Shown here: positions 1 through 8,048 of the stretch, piece after piece | Numbering within the stretch: position 1 is the first letter of the stretch | Layout of the letters: the number at the start of each line of letters is the position of its first letter | Assembly: GCA_002840905.1 (NCBI GenBank) | Contig: PHDD01000007.1 | Location: 86,628 to 150,627, forward strand | DNA from: Bacteroidetes bacterium HGW-Bacteroidetes-4 | GTDB lineage: Bacteria; Bacteroidota; Bacteroidia; Bacteroidales; SZUA-534 | DNA length: 64,000 nucleotides | Direction of reading: 5' to 3' | Notes under the pieces: generated by a model | Told to the model about the DNA's origin: nothing | Database searches by the model: none | Seen by the model: the letters and a program-made list of their open reading frames with translations, nothing else | Translations under genes and position numbers: made by a program

Positions 1-1
1 A

Positions 2-727
2 GGTTCAGCAGGAACCATTGCAGGTGGTGATTATTTACGCACCAAATTTCCCTTTTTAAAAGTGGTTGCCTCAGAAGCATTGCAATGCCCCACCATTTAT
101 AGTAATGGTTTTGGGGGTCATCGCATTGAAGGAATTGGTGATAAACATATACCCTGGATTCATAACGTGAAAAATACCAATGCCATAACAGCCATCGACG
201 ACGAAGACTGCATGCGTCTTTTGCGATTATTTAACGAACCGGCCGGTCATGCAAGACTATTGGAACTTGGTATAGAACAATCGCTAATTGACCAGCTGCA
301 TTTAATCGGAATTTCAGGTATTTCTAACTTGTTATCAGCCATTAAAACTGCTAAATATTACGAATACGATGCCGACGATGTAATTATTAGCATTGCAACC
401 GATGCCGCTGAAATGTATCAATCGCGGCTCGATGAATTGAAAGAACAAAGAGGTGCTTATACAAGTTTACAGGCAAGTATCGATTTTGAATGTTGTTTAC
501 AAGGGCAGAGTATCTCGCATTTTAAGGAACTTAATTATCAGGACCAAAAATCGGTTCACAATTTAAAGTATTTTACCTGGGTTGAACAACAGGGTAAATC
601 GGTTGAAGAATTAAATCAATTATGGAACGATAAAACATTCTGGAATAGTATGTTTAAGCAAACTGAAGCCTGGGATGTTCAAATTGAAGAATTTAATGAG
701 CGAACCGGGGTTTTAAAAAATTTGTAA
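2..727 (+). CDS. PLP-dependent cysteine synthase-like enzyme (5' end outside window)
   Basis: The reading frame is open from the first bases, so the true start lies upstream and only the C-terminal part is seen. The residues GSAGTIAGG at the left edge resemble the glycine-rich phosphate-binding loop of fold-type-II PLP enzymes. A following GGHRIEGIGDKHIP stretch matches the conserved C-terminal motif of the cysteine synthase/cystathionine beta-synthase family. The catalytic lysine would be upstream and cannot be checked. The protein continues about 150 residues past the family core as a helical tail. It ends one base before the next PLP gene, so the two are surely co-transcribed. In the uric-acid/selenium-linked clusters of E. 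coli and Clostridia a PLP lyase (YgeX, diaminopropionate ammonia-lyase) is a standard member. This gene may fill that slot, but its motifs are nearer cysteine synthase. Substrate unknown. Confidence 0.75.
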   Translation, partial: GSAGTIAGGDYLRTKFPFLKVVASEALQCPTIYSNGFGGHRIEGIGDKHIPWIHNVKNTNAITAIDDEDCMRLLRLFNEPAGHARLLELGIEQSLIDQLHLIGISGISNLLSAIKTAKYYEYDADDVIISIATDAAEMYQSRLDELKEQRGAYTSLQASIDFECCLQGQSISHFKELNYQDQKSVHNLKYFTWVEQQGKSVEELNQLWNDKTFWNSMFKQTEAWDVQIEEFNERTGVLKNL

Positions 728-728
728 A

Positions 729-1976
729 ATGTTAGCAGACAAGTTCCATTATACTTGTTCCGATTGCGGAAACATTTTAGATTCCGGCGAAATAAGGTAT
801 TTGTGTCCGGTTTGTCAACAAAAAAACACACCGGAACAGCCATCGCTCGGAGTTTTAAAACTGGTTTATCCATGGAATGAAATTAGAGCAAAATTCAAAA
901 ATAAACCCATTTGGGAAGCGCTAAAACAAAGTGGGTTTATTGATATACTGCCAATTAACAAATTAGAAAGTTTTCCATATTTAAAAGTTGGTTCTACTCC
1001 GGTTTATAAAATCACTGAAAACCTGGATGAAAAAGCATGTGAATTGTATGTTAAAGACGATTCACAAAATCCGACTTACTCATTTAAAGATAGGGCTTCA
1101 GCCTTGGTTTCAGCTTTTGCCAAAGAAAATGGAATTACAACCATTGCAGCGGCAAGTACAGGAAATGCCGGTTCATCAATTGCGGGTATATGTGCTTCGC
1201 AAAAGCAGCAGGCAGTAGTTTTTGTTCCTGCCAATGCACCTTTAGCAAAACTAACCCAGATACTTATGTATGGAGCTAAGCTTATTCCTGTAAAAGGAAA
1301 CTACGACAATGCTTTTGATTTAAGTATTGAAGCTTCGGATAAGTATGGCTGGTACAACCGAAATACCGCCTTCAATCCTTTAACTATTGAAGGAAAAAAG
1401 ACCGTATCGCTCGAAATATATGAACAGTTTAATGGAAAGCTTCCCGATTACATTTTCGTCCCGGTAGGCGATGGGGTAATTATTTCAGGTGTTTATAAAG
1501 GATTTGAAGATTTATTGCAACTGAAACTTATAACTAAAATACCAACCCTGGTAGCAGTACAGGCGTCCGGAAGCAATAATCTGATTATCAACAAAAACAG
1601 GGATAAACTTAGTTTTAGTGAAAGTCATACACTGGCTGATTCAATTTCGGTAACTATTCCAAGGAATTTTTTTATGGCCCGAAATTATTTAAATAAATAT
1701 CAGGGAAAAACAATTGAAGTAAGCGATGAGCAGATTCTTCAGGCATCGTACCTTTTAAGTAAAAACACTGGATTATTTGCCGAACCGGCTGCAGCTGCAT
1801 CATTGGCCGGATTTTTAAATTTTAAGAAGACAAATAAACTGGATCAAAACTCAGGAGTTTTGCTCTTGCTAACCGGAAGTGGATTAAAAGATTTGAATGC
1901 CACCAAAACAATTATGAAAGTGCCTGAACCTATTGCATGTAATTTAACCGAAGTAAAAAAAATTTTAGAAATGTAA
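729..1976 (+). CDS. Threonine synthase-like PLP enzyme with N-terminal zinc ribbon
   Basis: 415 residues. The N terminus carries two CxxC pairs (C10/C13 and C26/C29), the rubredoxin-like zinc ribbon found on archaeal-type threonine synthases and cysteate-synthase-like proteins. The PLP Schiff-base lysine is predicted at K120 in the motif SFKDR. STGNAGSS, shortly after, is the phosphate-contacting serine/asparagine loop. A C-terminal glycine-rich LLTGSGLKD completes the fold-type-II signature. It starts one base after the stop of the upstream PLP gene and is followed by SiaC and xanthine dehydrogenase genes. A catabolic beta-elimination/replacement role in the purine-type cluster is therefore more likely than threonine biosynthesis; that is inference. 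No homoserine-pathway genes are nearby. Confidence 0.78.
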   Translation: MLADKFHYTCSDCGNILDSGEIRYLCPVCQQKNTPEQPSLGVLKLVYPWNEIRAKFKNKPIWEALKQSGFIDILPINKLESFPYLKVGSTPVYKITENLDEKACELYVKDDSQNPTYSFKDRASALVSAFAKENGITTIAAASTGNAGSSIAGICASQKQQAVVFVPANAPLAKLTQILMYGAKLIPVKGNYDNAFDLSIEASDKYGWYNRNTAFNPLTIEGKKTVSLEIYEQFNGKLPDYIFVPVGDGVIISGVYKGFEDLLQLKLITKIPTLVAVQASGSNNLIINKNRDKLSFSESHTLADSISVTIPRNFFMARNYLNKYQGKTIEVSDEQILQASYLLSKNTGLFAEPAAAASLAGFLNFKKTNKLDQNSGVLLLLTGSGLKDLNATKTIMKVPEPIACNLTEVKKILEM

Positions 1977-2019
1977 AATATTGTTTATCTTAGGATTGGT
2001 TTTTTTGAAAAAGGAAAAA

Positions 2020-2400
2020 ATGGAAAAACTTATAGTTAAACCTTCCCGGACTAATCCTTATATTTGTTTTGATCCGGTTAACAAAGTATATGAGATTTCC
2101 GGTAATTCTTTTCCGGAAAACCCTCAATTGGTTTTTGAACCAATTTTTAATTGGTTGAATTCAAATATTCAGAAAATTGAACATCGAATTGAACTTAATT
2201 TAATGGCTATATATTTTAATTCTGCATCGAACCGGTTATTATTAAAATTATTTAGATTTTTGGAGGAGCAAGCTCAGGCTGGAAAAGACATTGAGGTTGT
2301 TTGGAATTATATGGACGAGGAAATTCAAAACGACGGCATACTTTTTTCACGAATTTTAAAGCTGCCTTTTCGTATGGTACCCGTAACCTCCATAGATTAA
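2020..2400 (+). CDS. siaC: SiaC-family (DUF1987) regulatory phosphoprotein
   Basis: 126 residues from ATG 2020, chosen because AAGGAAAAA lies directly upstream and the extra 13 residues of the longer TTG reading are not family-like. The profile is that of SiaC/DUF1987: start MEKLIVKPS, a PYICFDPVNKVYEISGNSFPENP core, a central run of small hydroxyl residues (YFNSASNRLL) where the Pseudomonas SiaC phospho-acceptor lies, and a C-terminal WNYMDEEIQNDG. SiaC proteins are phosphorylated by SiaB-type kinases and dephosphorylated by SiaA-type PP2C phosphatases, and they signal by partner switching. No SiaB is in the window. A SpoIIE/PP2C phosphatase occurs at 37615-40833 but is unlinked. It lies between metabolic genes, 43 bases after one and 17 before the next. 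Confidence 0.8.
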   Translation: MEKLIVKPSRTNPYICFDPVNKVYEISGNSFPENPQLVFEPIFNWLNSNIQKIEHRIELNLMAIYFNSASNRLLLKLFRFLEEQAQAGKDIEVVWNYMDEEIQNDGILFSRILKLPFRMVPVTSID

Positions 2401-2417
2401 AGAGACGTAAACTTATT

Positions 2418-4997
2418 ATGACCATTTTTATTTTAAATGGGGAAAATACTCAATATGAGGGAAACCCCGAAATTTCTCTGCTTAGCTATTTACGCAATCA
2501 AAAATACCTTATAGCATCAAAAGACGGTTGTTCAGGTGAAGGAACTTGTGGCGCCTGTATGATTTCGTATAATAACAAACCCAAACTGGCATGTAAAGTT
2601 AAAATGGGTGAGGTTAGCGGAGCTGAAATTTTAACCCTTGAAGGTCTTGAAAAAAACCGTAAAAACACCATTGCACAATCATTTGTCGATGCAGGGGCAG
2701 TACAATGTGGTTTTTGCAGTCCCGGTTTTATTATGAGAACCCACTTATTATTGCTTCAAAATCCGAACCCCGATACCAATCAAATTAGAAAAGCTATAAG
2801 TTCAAACTTATGTCGGTGTACCGGCTATATTAAAATTATTGAAGCAGTACAACTTGCAGCACGTCGACTCTCGGGTGAATCGGCAATTACTGCTAAAGTA
2901 AAAGGTTTGGTTGGCGAGCGTTTAACCAAATATAAAGCCCTGGAGACCGCATTAGGACAAAGAAAATTTACGGATGACTTATTTGTGGAGGGGATGTTAT
3001 TTGGAGCCCTGAAATTTTCCGATCATCCCAGAGCTCGCATTATTTCAATAGATTTTTCAGCAGCTCAGAAACTACCCGGAGTAAAAAAAATTATTACAGC
3101 TAATGATATTCCTGCCCAACGTTTTTTGGGTCTAATTTATAACGATTGGCCACTTATGGTGGCACCGGGCGAAATTACACATTATATTGGTGATGTTTTG
3201 GCCGGAGTAGTAGCTGAATCGGAAGCTATTGCCCGTGATGCAGTTTCATTAATTAAGGTAAATTACGATATTTTGGAACCAGTTACCGATACAACCAAAG
3301 CTATGGAACCGGAAAGTCCAAGGGTTCATCCCAATAAAAACAACCTGCTCGATGTTTGTGAAGTTAAACGAAGTGATGCAAAAGAAATGATAAAAAATTC
3401 GGCTTTTGTGGCATCGGGTTCCTTCCAAACACAGCGTATTGAGCATGCTTTTCTTGAAAAAGAATCGGCCTTGGCTGAACCCATCGGAAAAGGAATTAAA
3501 CTCTTTAGTCAAAGCCAGGGGATATATGAAGATCGACGACAAATCGCCATGCTTTTGGGATTAGATTCCAATGAAGTTCAAGTAGAACTGATTCCCAATG
3601 GTGGAGGCTTTGGAGGTAAAGAAGATTTATCGGTACAAGGTCACGTGGCGCTTTTTGCTTATTTAATACAATACCCTGTAAAATTGACACTTACACGTCA
3701 GGAATCCATTAGGATGCACCCCAAACGGCATCCGGTAAGTATGGATATGACTATTGCCTGTGACGAAAAAGGAATGTTTACCGGTGCCTTGCTTTATGCA
3801 GTAGGCGATACCGGAGCTTATGCATCGGTAGGAACCAAGGTTATGGAGCGTGTGGCGGGTCATGCTACAGGTGGTTATTTTTTTCCGGCTGTTGAATTAC
3901 AGGCAAAAACTGTTTATACCAACAATGTTCCCTGTGGTGCCATGCGTGGTTTTGGGGCCAATCAGGTAACTTTTGCTCTCGAAGTCCTGGTTGACGAACT
4001 CTGCGAAAAAGGTGGATTCGATCGTTGGCAAATGCGGTTTAACAATGCTCTGGTCGATGGTTCATTAACATCTACCGGACAAAAAGTATTTGGTGTTGGC
4101 ATTCGGGATTGTCTTTTAGCACTTAAAGAGGATTTTTACGGAGCCAAATATGCCGGTATTGCCTGTGGTATTAAAAACTCTGGCGTAGGAAACGGTATGA
4201 TTGATCAAAGTGGAGTTCGAATTACCATTGTTTCTGAAAAAGAAATTTTAATTGAACAGGGTTGGACCGAGATGGGACAAGGCGTTGAAAATATGGCCAT
4301 TCAAACGTTATGTACCGAAACAGGTATTAATTCATCAATTGTAAAAGTAAAGGAAGACACCAAAGCACAAATACAAACCGGAATGACAACTTCGTCGCGG
4401 GGTACTGCACTCCTTGGTCTGGCTATTATTGATGCCTGTAAAGAATTAAAAATAAAACTAAAGGATAAATCGCTGAAAGATTTAGCGGGCGAAAAATTTG
4501 AAGGTGAATTTGTATGCGACTGGACTCACAAACCCGGAGCACATGTCGATGAACCAATAATTCACTATTCCTACGGATATGCTGCTCAGCTTTGTATATT
4601 AGACAACAACGGATCAATTGAGCGAATGATTGCTGCTCACGATGGAGGTAAAATTATGAATCCGCTGCTTTTCGAAGGGCAAATTCAGGGAGCAGTTCAT
4701 ATGGGACTCGGTTATGCCTTGAGCGAAAATTTACCCATGAAAGATGGATTCTTGTTAAGCGATAAGATGCGTGACTTAGGCATTTTAAAAGCAAATGAAA
4801 CTCCGGACATTGAAGTTAAAATGATAGAAAAACCCGATCCAATAGGCCCTTATGGTGCCAAAGGAGTAGGCGAAATTGGTTTAGTTCCCACTGCAGGAGC
4901 TGTTGCGAATGCACTGACACAGTTCGATGGTATTCGTCGTTACAGCTTACCGTTAAAAAACAACGTAAAACCATCAAGTTGTTCAATAAAAATTTAG
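2418..4997 (+). CDS. Selenium-dependent-type xanthine dehydrogenase, 2Fe-2S plus molybdopterin fusion
   Basis: 859 residues from ATG 2418; a longer in-frame reading to 2301 would run inside siaC and is rejected. Residues 1-80 form a plant-type 2Fe-2S ferredoxin domain (CSGEGTCGAC). Residues 85-155 form the second all-helical 2Fe-2S domain (CGFCSPGF, later CRCTGY). The rest is the molybdopterin-binding large subunit, with GGGFGGKED, AMRGFGANQ and the catalytic-glutamate region KGVGEIGLVPTAGA. There is no FAD domain. This one-chain order, FeS directly fused to Mo domain, is that of the Se-dependent xanthine dehydrogenase family (TIGR03311 type). Electrons must therefore leave through a separate flavoprotein not seen here. 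No in-frame UGA occurs; selenium in this family is a labile cofactor, not selenocysteine. Likely oxidises a purine or other N-heterocycle. Confidence 0.85.
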   Translation: MTIFILNGENTQYEGNPEISLLSYLRNQKYLIASKDGCSGEGTCGACMISYNNKPKLACKVKMGEVSGAEILTLEGLEKNRKNTIAQSFVDAGAVQCGFCSPGFIMRTHLLLLQNPNPDTNQIRKAISSNLCRCTGYIKIIEAVQLAARRLSGESAITAKVKGLVGERLTKYKALETALGQRKFTDDLFVEGMLFGALKFSDHPRARIISIDFSAAQKLPGVKKIITANDIPAQRFLGLIYNDWPLMVAPGEITHYIGDVLAGVVAESEAIARDAVSLIKVNYDILEPVTDTTKAMEPESPRVHPNKNNLLDVCEVKRSDAKEMIKNSAFVASGSFQTQRIEHAFLEKESALAEPIGKGIKLFSQSQGIYEDRRQIAMLLGLDSNEVQVELIPNGGGFGGKEDLSVQGHVALFAYLIQYPVKLTLTRQESIRMHPKRHPVSMDMTIACDEKGMFTGALLYAVGDTGAYASVGTKVMERVAGHATGGYFFPAVELQAKTVYTNNVPCGAMRGFGANQVTFALEVLVDELCEKGGFDRWQMRFNNALVDGSLTSTGQKVFGVGIRDCLLALKEDFYGAKYAGIACGIKNSGVGNGMIDQSGVRITIVSEKEILIEQGWTEMGQGVENMAIQTLCTETGINSSIVKVKEDTKAQIQTGMTTSSRGTALLGLAIIDACKELKIKLKDKSLKDLAGEKFEGEFVCDWTHKPGAHVDEPIIHYSYGYAAQLCILDNNGSIERMIAAHDGGKIMNPLLFEGQIQGAVHMGLGYALSENLPMKDGFLLSDKMRDLGILKANETPDIEVKMIEKPDPIGPYGAKGVGEIGLVPTAGAVANALTQFDGIRRYSLPLKNNVKPSSCSIKI

Positions 4998-5209
4998 TCA
5001 TTCAATTTCTGATAAAGAAAAGTGAATAAAGTTTAATTCAAATAAATCTTGTAAGATGTTGTAATAATATAGTTTACAACTCATTTGAGTTAACAATGAA
5101 AATTTAAATCTTTTTTAGTATTGTTTAACGGGTAAAATAATATGCAATTTGGGCAAAATAAATTTTTCCTGAATTGATTTTTTTTATACTTTAATAGAAA
5201 AGAAAATCT

Positions 5210-6490
5210 ATGATAATTCTTAAAAATGCAACGTTTATCGATTGGGAATCATTAGCTTTTACTAAGTCAAATATCTTAGTGCCAAAAGGCGTTGACCAGG
5301 CTATTCAGTTTGTGAAAGAAATCCCAAAAGAACTAAATGCAGAAGCAACACTGATTGATTGTACCGGCAAATATGTTACAAAATCGTTTGTAAACGGGCA
5401 TCATCACGTTTATTCTGCTTTAGCAACAGGAATGCCTGCACCCAAAAAAATTCCCGGAAACTTTTATGAAATTTTAAAATACATCTGGTGGACGCTTGAC
5501 AAATCGCTCGATTTAGAAATGATAAAAACCAGCGCCTATGTTACGGCCATTGCGTGCGCAAAAAGCGGAGTTACTTTTGCTATCGATCATCATGCCAGTC
5601 CGTTTGCCGTTGAAGGTTCGTTGCAAACTATTGCCGATGCATTTAACGAAGTAGGTGTAAGCCATTTATTAAGCTACGAATTAACCGATCGCGACGGGGT
5701 AAAAATTGCCAATCAGGGCTTGGCTGAAACAGAGAACTATTTGAAAAATAACCAAGGTTTGGTTGGTTTGCATGCCTCGTTTACTTTAACCAACAAAACA
5801 CTTGAAAAAGCTGCCAATTTAGCCCGCAAATACAATACAGGTGTTCATGTCCATGTGGCTGAGGATTTATATGATCAGGAACACTGCTACGACATTCATA
5901 ACAAACGGGTAATTGAACGCTTTAATGATCTTGGAATTCTCAATTTAAAACGCTCATTGCTTGTGCATTGTTTGTATTTAACCAATGCTGAACGCGATTT
6001 AATCCGTGAAAGTGGTTTATTTGTGGCTCAAAATACCGAAAGCAACTTAAACAATAATGTGGGCCAGTTTAATTCGTGTGCAATTGGTAATAATATTATG
6101 CTGGGAACCGATGGCATGCACAGCGACATGCTTAGGGCAGCTAAAGCAACTTTTTACAACGGGCAATTAAACGATACCATTGATTATGCTGAAATTTATC
6201 ATCGGTTCCGAAACGCCAACCGTTATTTAAAAACAAATAATTTTAAAGGTGATGGTGAAAATAATCTGGTAGTTCTTGATTATTTGCCTTCTACCTATAT
6301 GAGTGAGTCAAACTTTTTGGGACATTTTCTTTTTGGCCTCGATACTACACATGTTCAACATGTTATTGCCAATGGTGAACTTATTGTAAAAGACCGCATA
6401 ATTACCAAAGTTGATGAATCAGCAATTAAATTAAAAGCTCAACAAATAAGTCAAAAGCTTTGGAACAAAATGCAAACTATTCCCTTATAA
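5210..6490 (+). CDS. ssnA: SsnA-type putative aminohydrolase (amidohydrolase superfamily)
   Basis: 426 residues. Metal ligands of the amidohydrolase barrel are visible: HHH at residues 64-66 (HxH after the first strand), GVHVHVAED and LVHCLYL for the later histidines, and LGTDGMHSD with the last aspartate. Length and order fit the SsnA family (E. coli SsnA 442 residues), which occurs in Se/purine catabolism clusters with xanthine dehydrogenase-like enzymes, YgeX and hydantoinase. The exact reaction is not firmly established; deamination or hydrolysis of a purine-derived ring is expected. It is separated from the upstream operon by 212 bases, so it may have its own promoter, although no clean TAnnTTTG box is seen there. 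Confidence 0.85.
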   Translation: MIILKNATFIDWESLAFTKSNILVPKGVDQAIQFVKEIPKELNAEATLIDCTGKYVTKSFVNGHHHVYSALATGMPAPKKIPGNFYEILKYIWWTLDKSLDLEMIKTSAYVTAIACAKSGVTFAIDHHASPFAVEGSLQTIADAFNEVGVSHLLSYELTDRDGVKIANQGLAETENYLKNNQGLVGLHASFTLTNKTLEKAANLARKYNTGVHVHVAEDLYDQEHCYDIHNKRVIERFNDLGILNLKRSLLVHCLYLTNAERDLIRESGLFVAQNTESNLNNNVGQFNSCAIGNNIMLGTDGMHSDMLRAAKATFYNGQLNDTIDYAEIYHRFRNANRYLKTNNFKGDGENNLVVLDYLPSTYMSESNFLGHFLFGLDTTHVQHVIANGELIVKDRIITKVDESAIKLKAQQISQKLWNKMQTIPL

Positions 6491-6503
6491 AACATATTTA
6501 TTA

Positions 6504-6534
6504 TTTCAAACTATCAGGATTCCCTGTACATTTG
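6504..6534 (+). promoter_or_regulatory. Candidate Bacteroidetes-type promoter for the YgjV-like gene
   Basis: TACATTTG at 6527-6534 matches the -7 consensus TAnnTTTG exactly. TTTC at 6504-6507 is a 3/4 match to the -33 element, 19 bases away. The start codon follows 37 bases after the -7 box. Confidence 0.5.
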
Positions 6535-6571
6535 TGCCGGGAATTTTTATTTAAATCAATTTATTACAATT

Positions 6572-7204
6572 ATGTTAGATCAAAATTTATTAGAATGGAT
6601 AGGCTATGCTGCCTCGGTATTGGTGTTGATTTCGATGTTGATGAGTTCCATCCTTCGCTTGCGTATTGTTAACCTGATTGGATCTTCCATGTTTTCAGCT
6701 TATGGTTTTTTAATTGACTCAATGCCTGTGGGCTTATTGAATTTATTTGTTGTTTTTGCCAACATTTATCATCTGTATAAAATGTATGCAGTGAATGAGC
6801 GATTTACTACATTGGAAATCAGAAGAGATAACCGCTATTTGGTGAAGTTTGTCGAGTTTTACAATAAAGATATTCTGAAGTATTTTCCAAAATTTGTTTA
6901 CAACGATAGCATGAATTCCTATTCCTATTTAATCCTGAGGAATATGGCCGTTGCTGGTGTTTTTCTAGCCCGCGATTACGGTGAAAAACGTCTTTTTATC
7001 GGATTAGACTATGTTATTGCCCCTTATCGCGATTTTAAACCGGGAAATTTTTTCTACGAAAAAAAAACTGAATTCTTTAAATCAGAAGGATATACCTGTT
7101 TATGTACTTTGGCACAAACCGAAAAGCATATCAAGTATTTGAAAAAAATGGGCTTTACTCAGGAACTGATTAACGATGAATGGTTGTACGTTAAACAATT
7201 ATAA
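6572..7204 (+). CDS. YgjV-family membrane protein with C-terminal acetyltransferase-like domain
   Basis: 210 residues in two parts. Residues 1-72 form three closely packed hydrophobic helices with the IGYAASVLVLIS and GLLNLFVVFANIYHLYKM pattern of the YgjV membrane family (E. coli inner-membrane YgjV). Residues 75-210 are soluble, with a repeated alpha/beta order, an internal LRNMAVAGVFLARDY strand and a C-terminal YLKKMGF helix-strand that looks like the end of a GNAT fold; the GNAT assignment is tentative. It is a single-gene unit with a candidate promoter upstream and a strong terminator directly behind. Function unknown; a membrane-anchored sensor or modifier is possible. Confidence 0.6.
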   Translation: MLDQNLLEWIGYAASVLVLISMLMSSILRLRIVNLIGSSMFSAYGFLIDSMPVGLLNLFVVFANIYHLYKMYAVNERFTTLEIRRDNRYLVKFVEFYNKDILKYFPKFVYNDSMNSYSYLILRNMAVAGVFLARDYGEKRLFIGLDYVIAPYRDFKPGNFFYEKKTEFFKSEGYTCLCTLAQTEKHIKYLKKMGFTQELINDEWLYVKQL

Positions 7205-7219
7205 GTAAACAAATTTTAT

Positions 7220-7248
7220 ATCCTTTCCCTGCGAAAGGATTTTTTTTT
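7220..7248 (+). terminator. Rho-independent terminator after the YgjV-like gene
   Basis: An 8-bp perfect stem (ATCCTTTC 7220-7227 with GAAAGGAT 7233-7240) around a 5-base loop is followed by eight T (7241-7248). It separates the YgjV-like gene from the galactose locus. Confidence 0.85.
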
Positions 7249-7287
7249 GTAAAATTCTTAACGCTTAAACGTTGGTATCATTTTGGA

Positions 7288-7317
7288 TTTATAAAAAGTA
7301 TTATTTACTTTTATAAA
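7288..7317 (+). promoter_or_regulatory. Candidate operator (inverted repeat) of the galactose Nudix regulator
   Basis: Left arm TTTATAAAAAGTA (7288-7300) and right arm TACTTTTATAAA (7306-7317) are reverse complements apart from one extra A, around a TTATT centre. The dyad sits 11 bases before the regulator's start codon and just downstream of a near-consensus -7 box (TCATTTTG, 7278-7285). This is a natural place for autorepression by a dimeric regulator. No second copy was seen in front of galK, galE, the symporter or galM, so control of the whole operon from this one site is inferred. Confidence 0.55.
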
Positions 7318-7327
7318 AATATTTGAA

Positions 7328-8011
7328 ATGCTTTCACCTTATCAAATAGTATTTAATCAGCTCCTAGCCATCGATAACGTAGTTTTTGGTTATCAGGAGG
7401 GAGAATTAAAGTTGCTGTTGTTTGAACGCAATCTGGAACCTGAACTTGGAAGATGGTCGCTTATAGGTGGATGGGTAAAAGCGGATGAATCGGTTGAAAA
7501 TGCAGCCATACGTGTACTTAAAAGTATTACAGGCTTGCAAAATATTTTTATGGAGCAGGTTCAGGTATTTTCAAAACCTGACCGTGATCCAGGTGGGCGG
7601 GTTATCAGTGTAGTCTTTTATGCCTTAATCAACATTCAGGAGCACAACCATCAATTGGTAAATCAATATAATGCACAATGGTGGCCTGTTAATAAACTTC
7701 CCGAATTAATTTTTGACCACGGGCAAATGGTAAATATGGCACTTGAAAAACTTCGTTTTAAAGCCAGTTTCGATTTGGTTGGACGCGATTTGCTTCCTGC
7801 TGAATTCACTTTAACCGATTTGCGTAATTTATACAATGCTATTTTTTTAAAATCGCTCGATCCTGGTAATTTTCGAAAAAAAATACTCTCACTTAATGCA
7901 TTGGATAAACTTAACAAAAAAGATGCTTCCGGTTCCAAAAAAGGGGCATATTTATATACCTTTAAAAAGAACAGTACCATCGATATTAAAGATAGAATTA
8001 TAAAATGGTAA
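7328..8011 (+). CDS. NrtR/AraR-like Nudix-fold transcriptional regulator of galactose use
   Basis: 227 residues. Residues about 12-140 are a Nudix fold. The Nudix box, expected as GX5EX7REUXEEXGU, reads GWVKADESVENAAIRVLKSITGL: the first G, E and R remain, but the catalytic REUXEE glutamates are replaced by V, S and I. Pyrophosphohydrolase activity is therefore probably lost. Residues 150-227 form a winged-helix-like domain (TLTDLRNLYNAIF, then RKKILSLNALDKL), as in NrtR/AraR regulators of Bacteroidetes, which bind sugars through the Nudix fold. It is the first gene of a run with galK, galE, a galactose symporter and galM and has a dyad right in front, so a galactose or galactose-phosphate sensor is inferred. 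Confidence 0.78.
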   Translation: MLSPYQIVFNQLLAIDNVVFGYQEGELKLLLFERNLEPELGRWSLIGGWVKADESVENAAIRVLKSITGLQNIFMEQVQVFSKPDRDPGGRVISVVFYALINIQEHNHQLVNQYNAQWWPVNKLPELIFDHGQMVNMALEKLRFKASFDLVGRDLLPAEFTLTDLRNLYNAIFLKSLDPGNFRKKILSLNALDKLNKKDASGSKKGAYLYTFKKNSTIDIKDRIIKW

Positions 8012-8048
8012 AATACCCTATTTATACTAACTCATAGTTCAATAAACG

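Noticed and set aside
2301..2417. Upstream extension of the xanthine dehydrogenase reading frame
   Set aside because: The extra 39 codons overlap siaC out of frame and do not resemble the family; ATG 2418 opens the ferredoxin domain.
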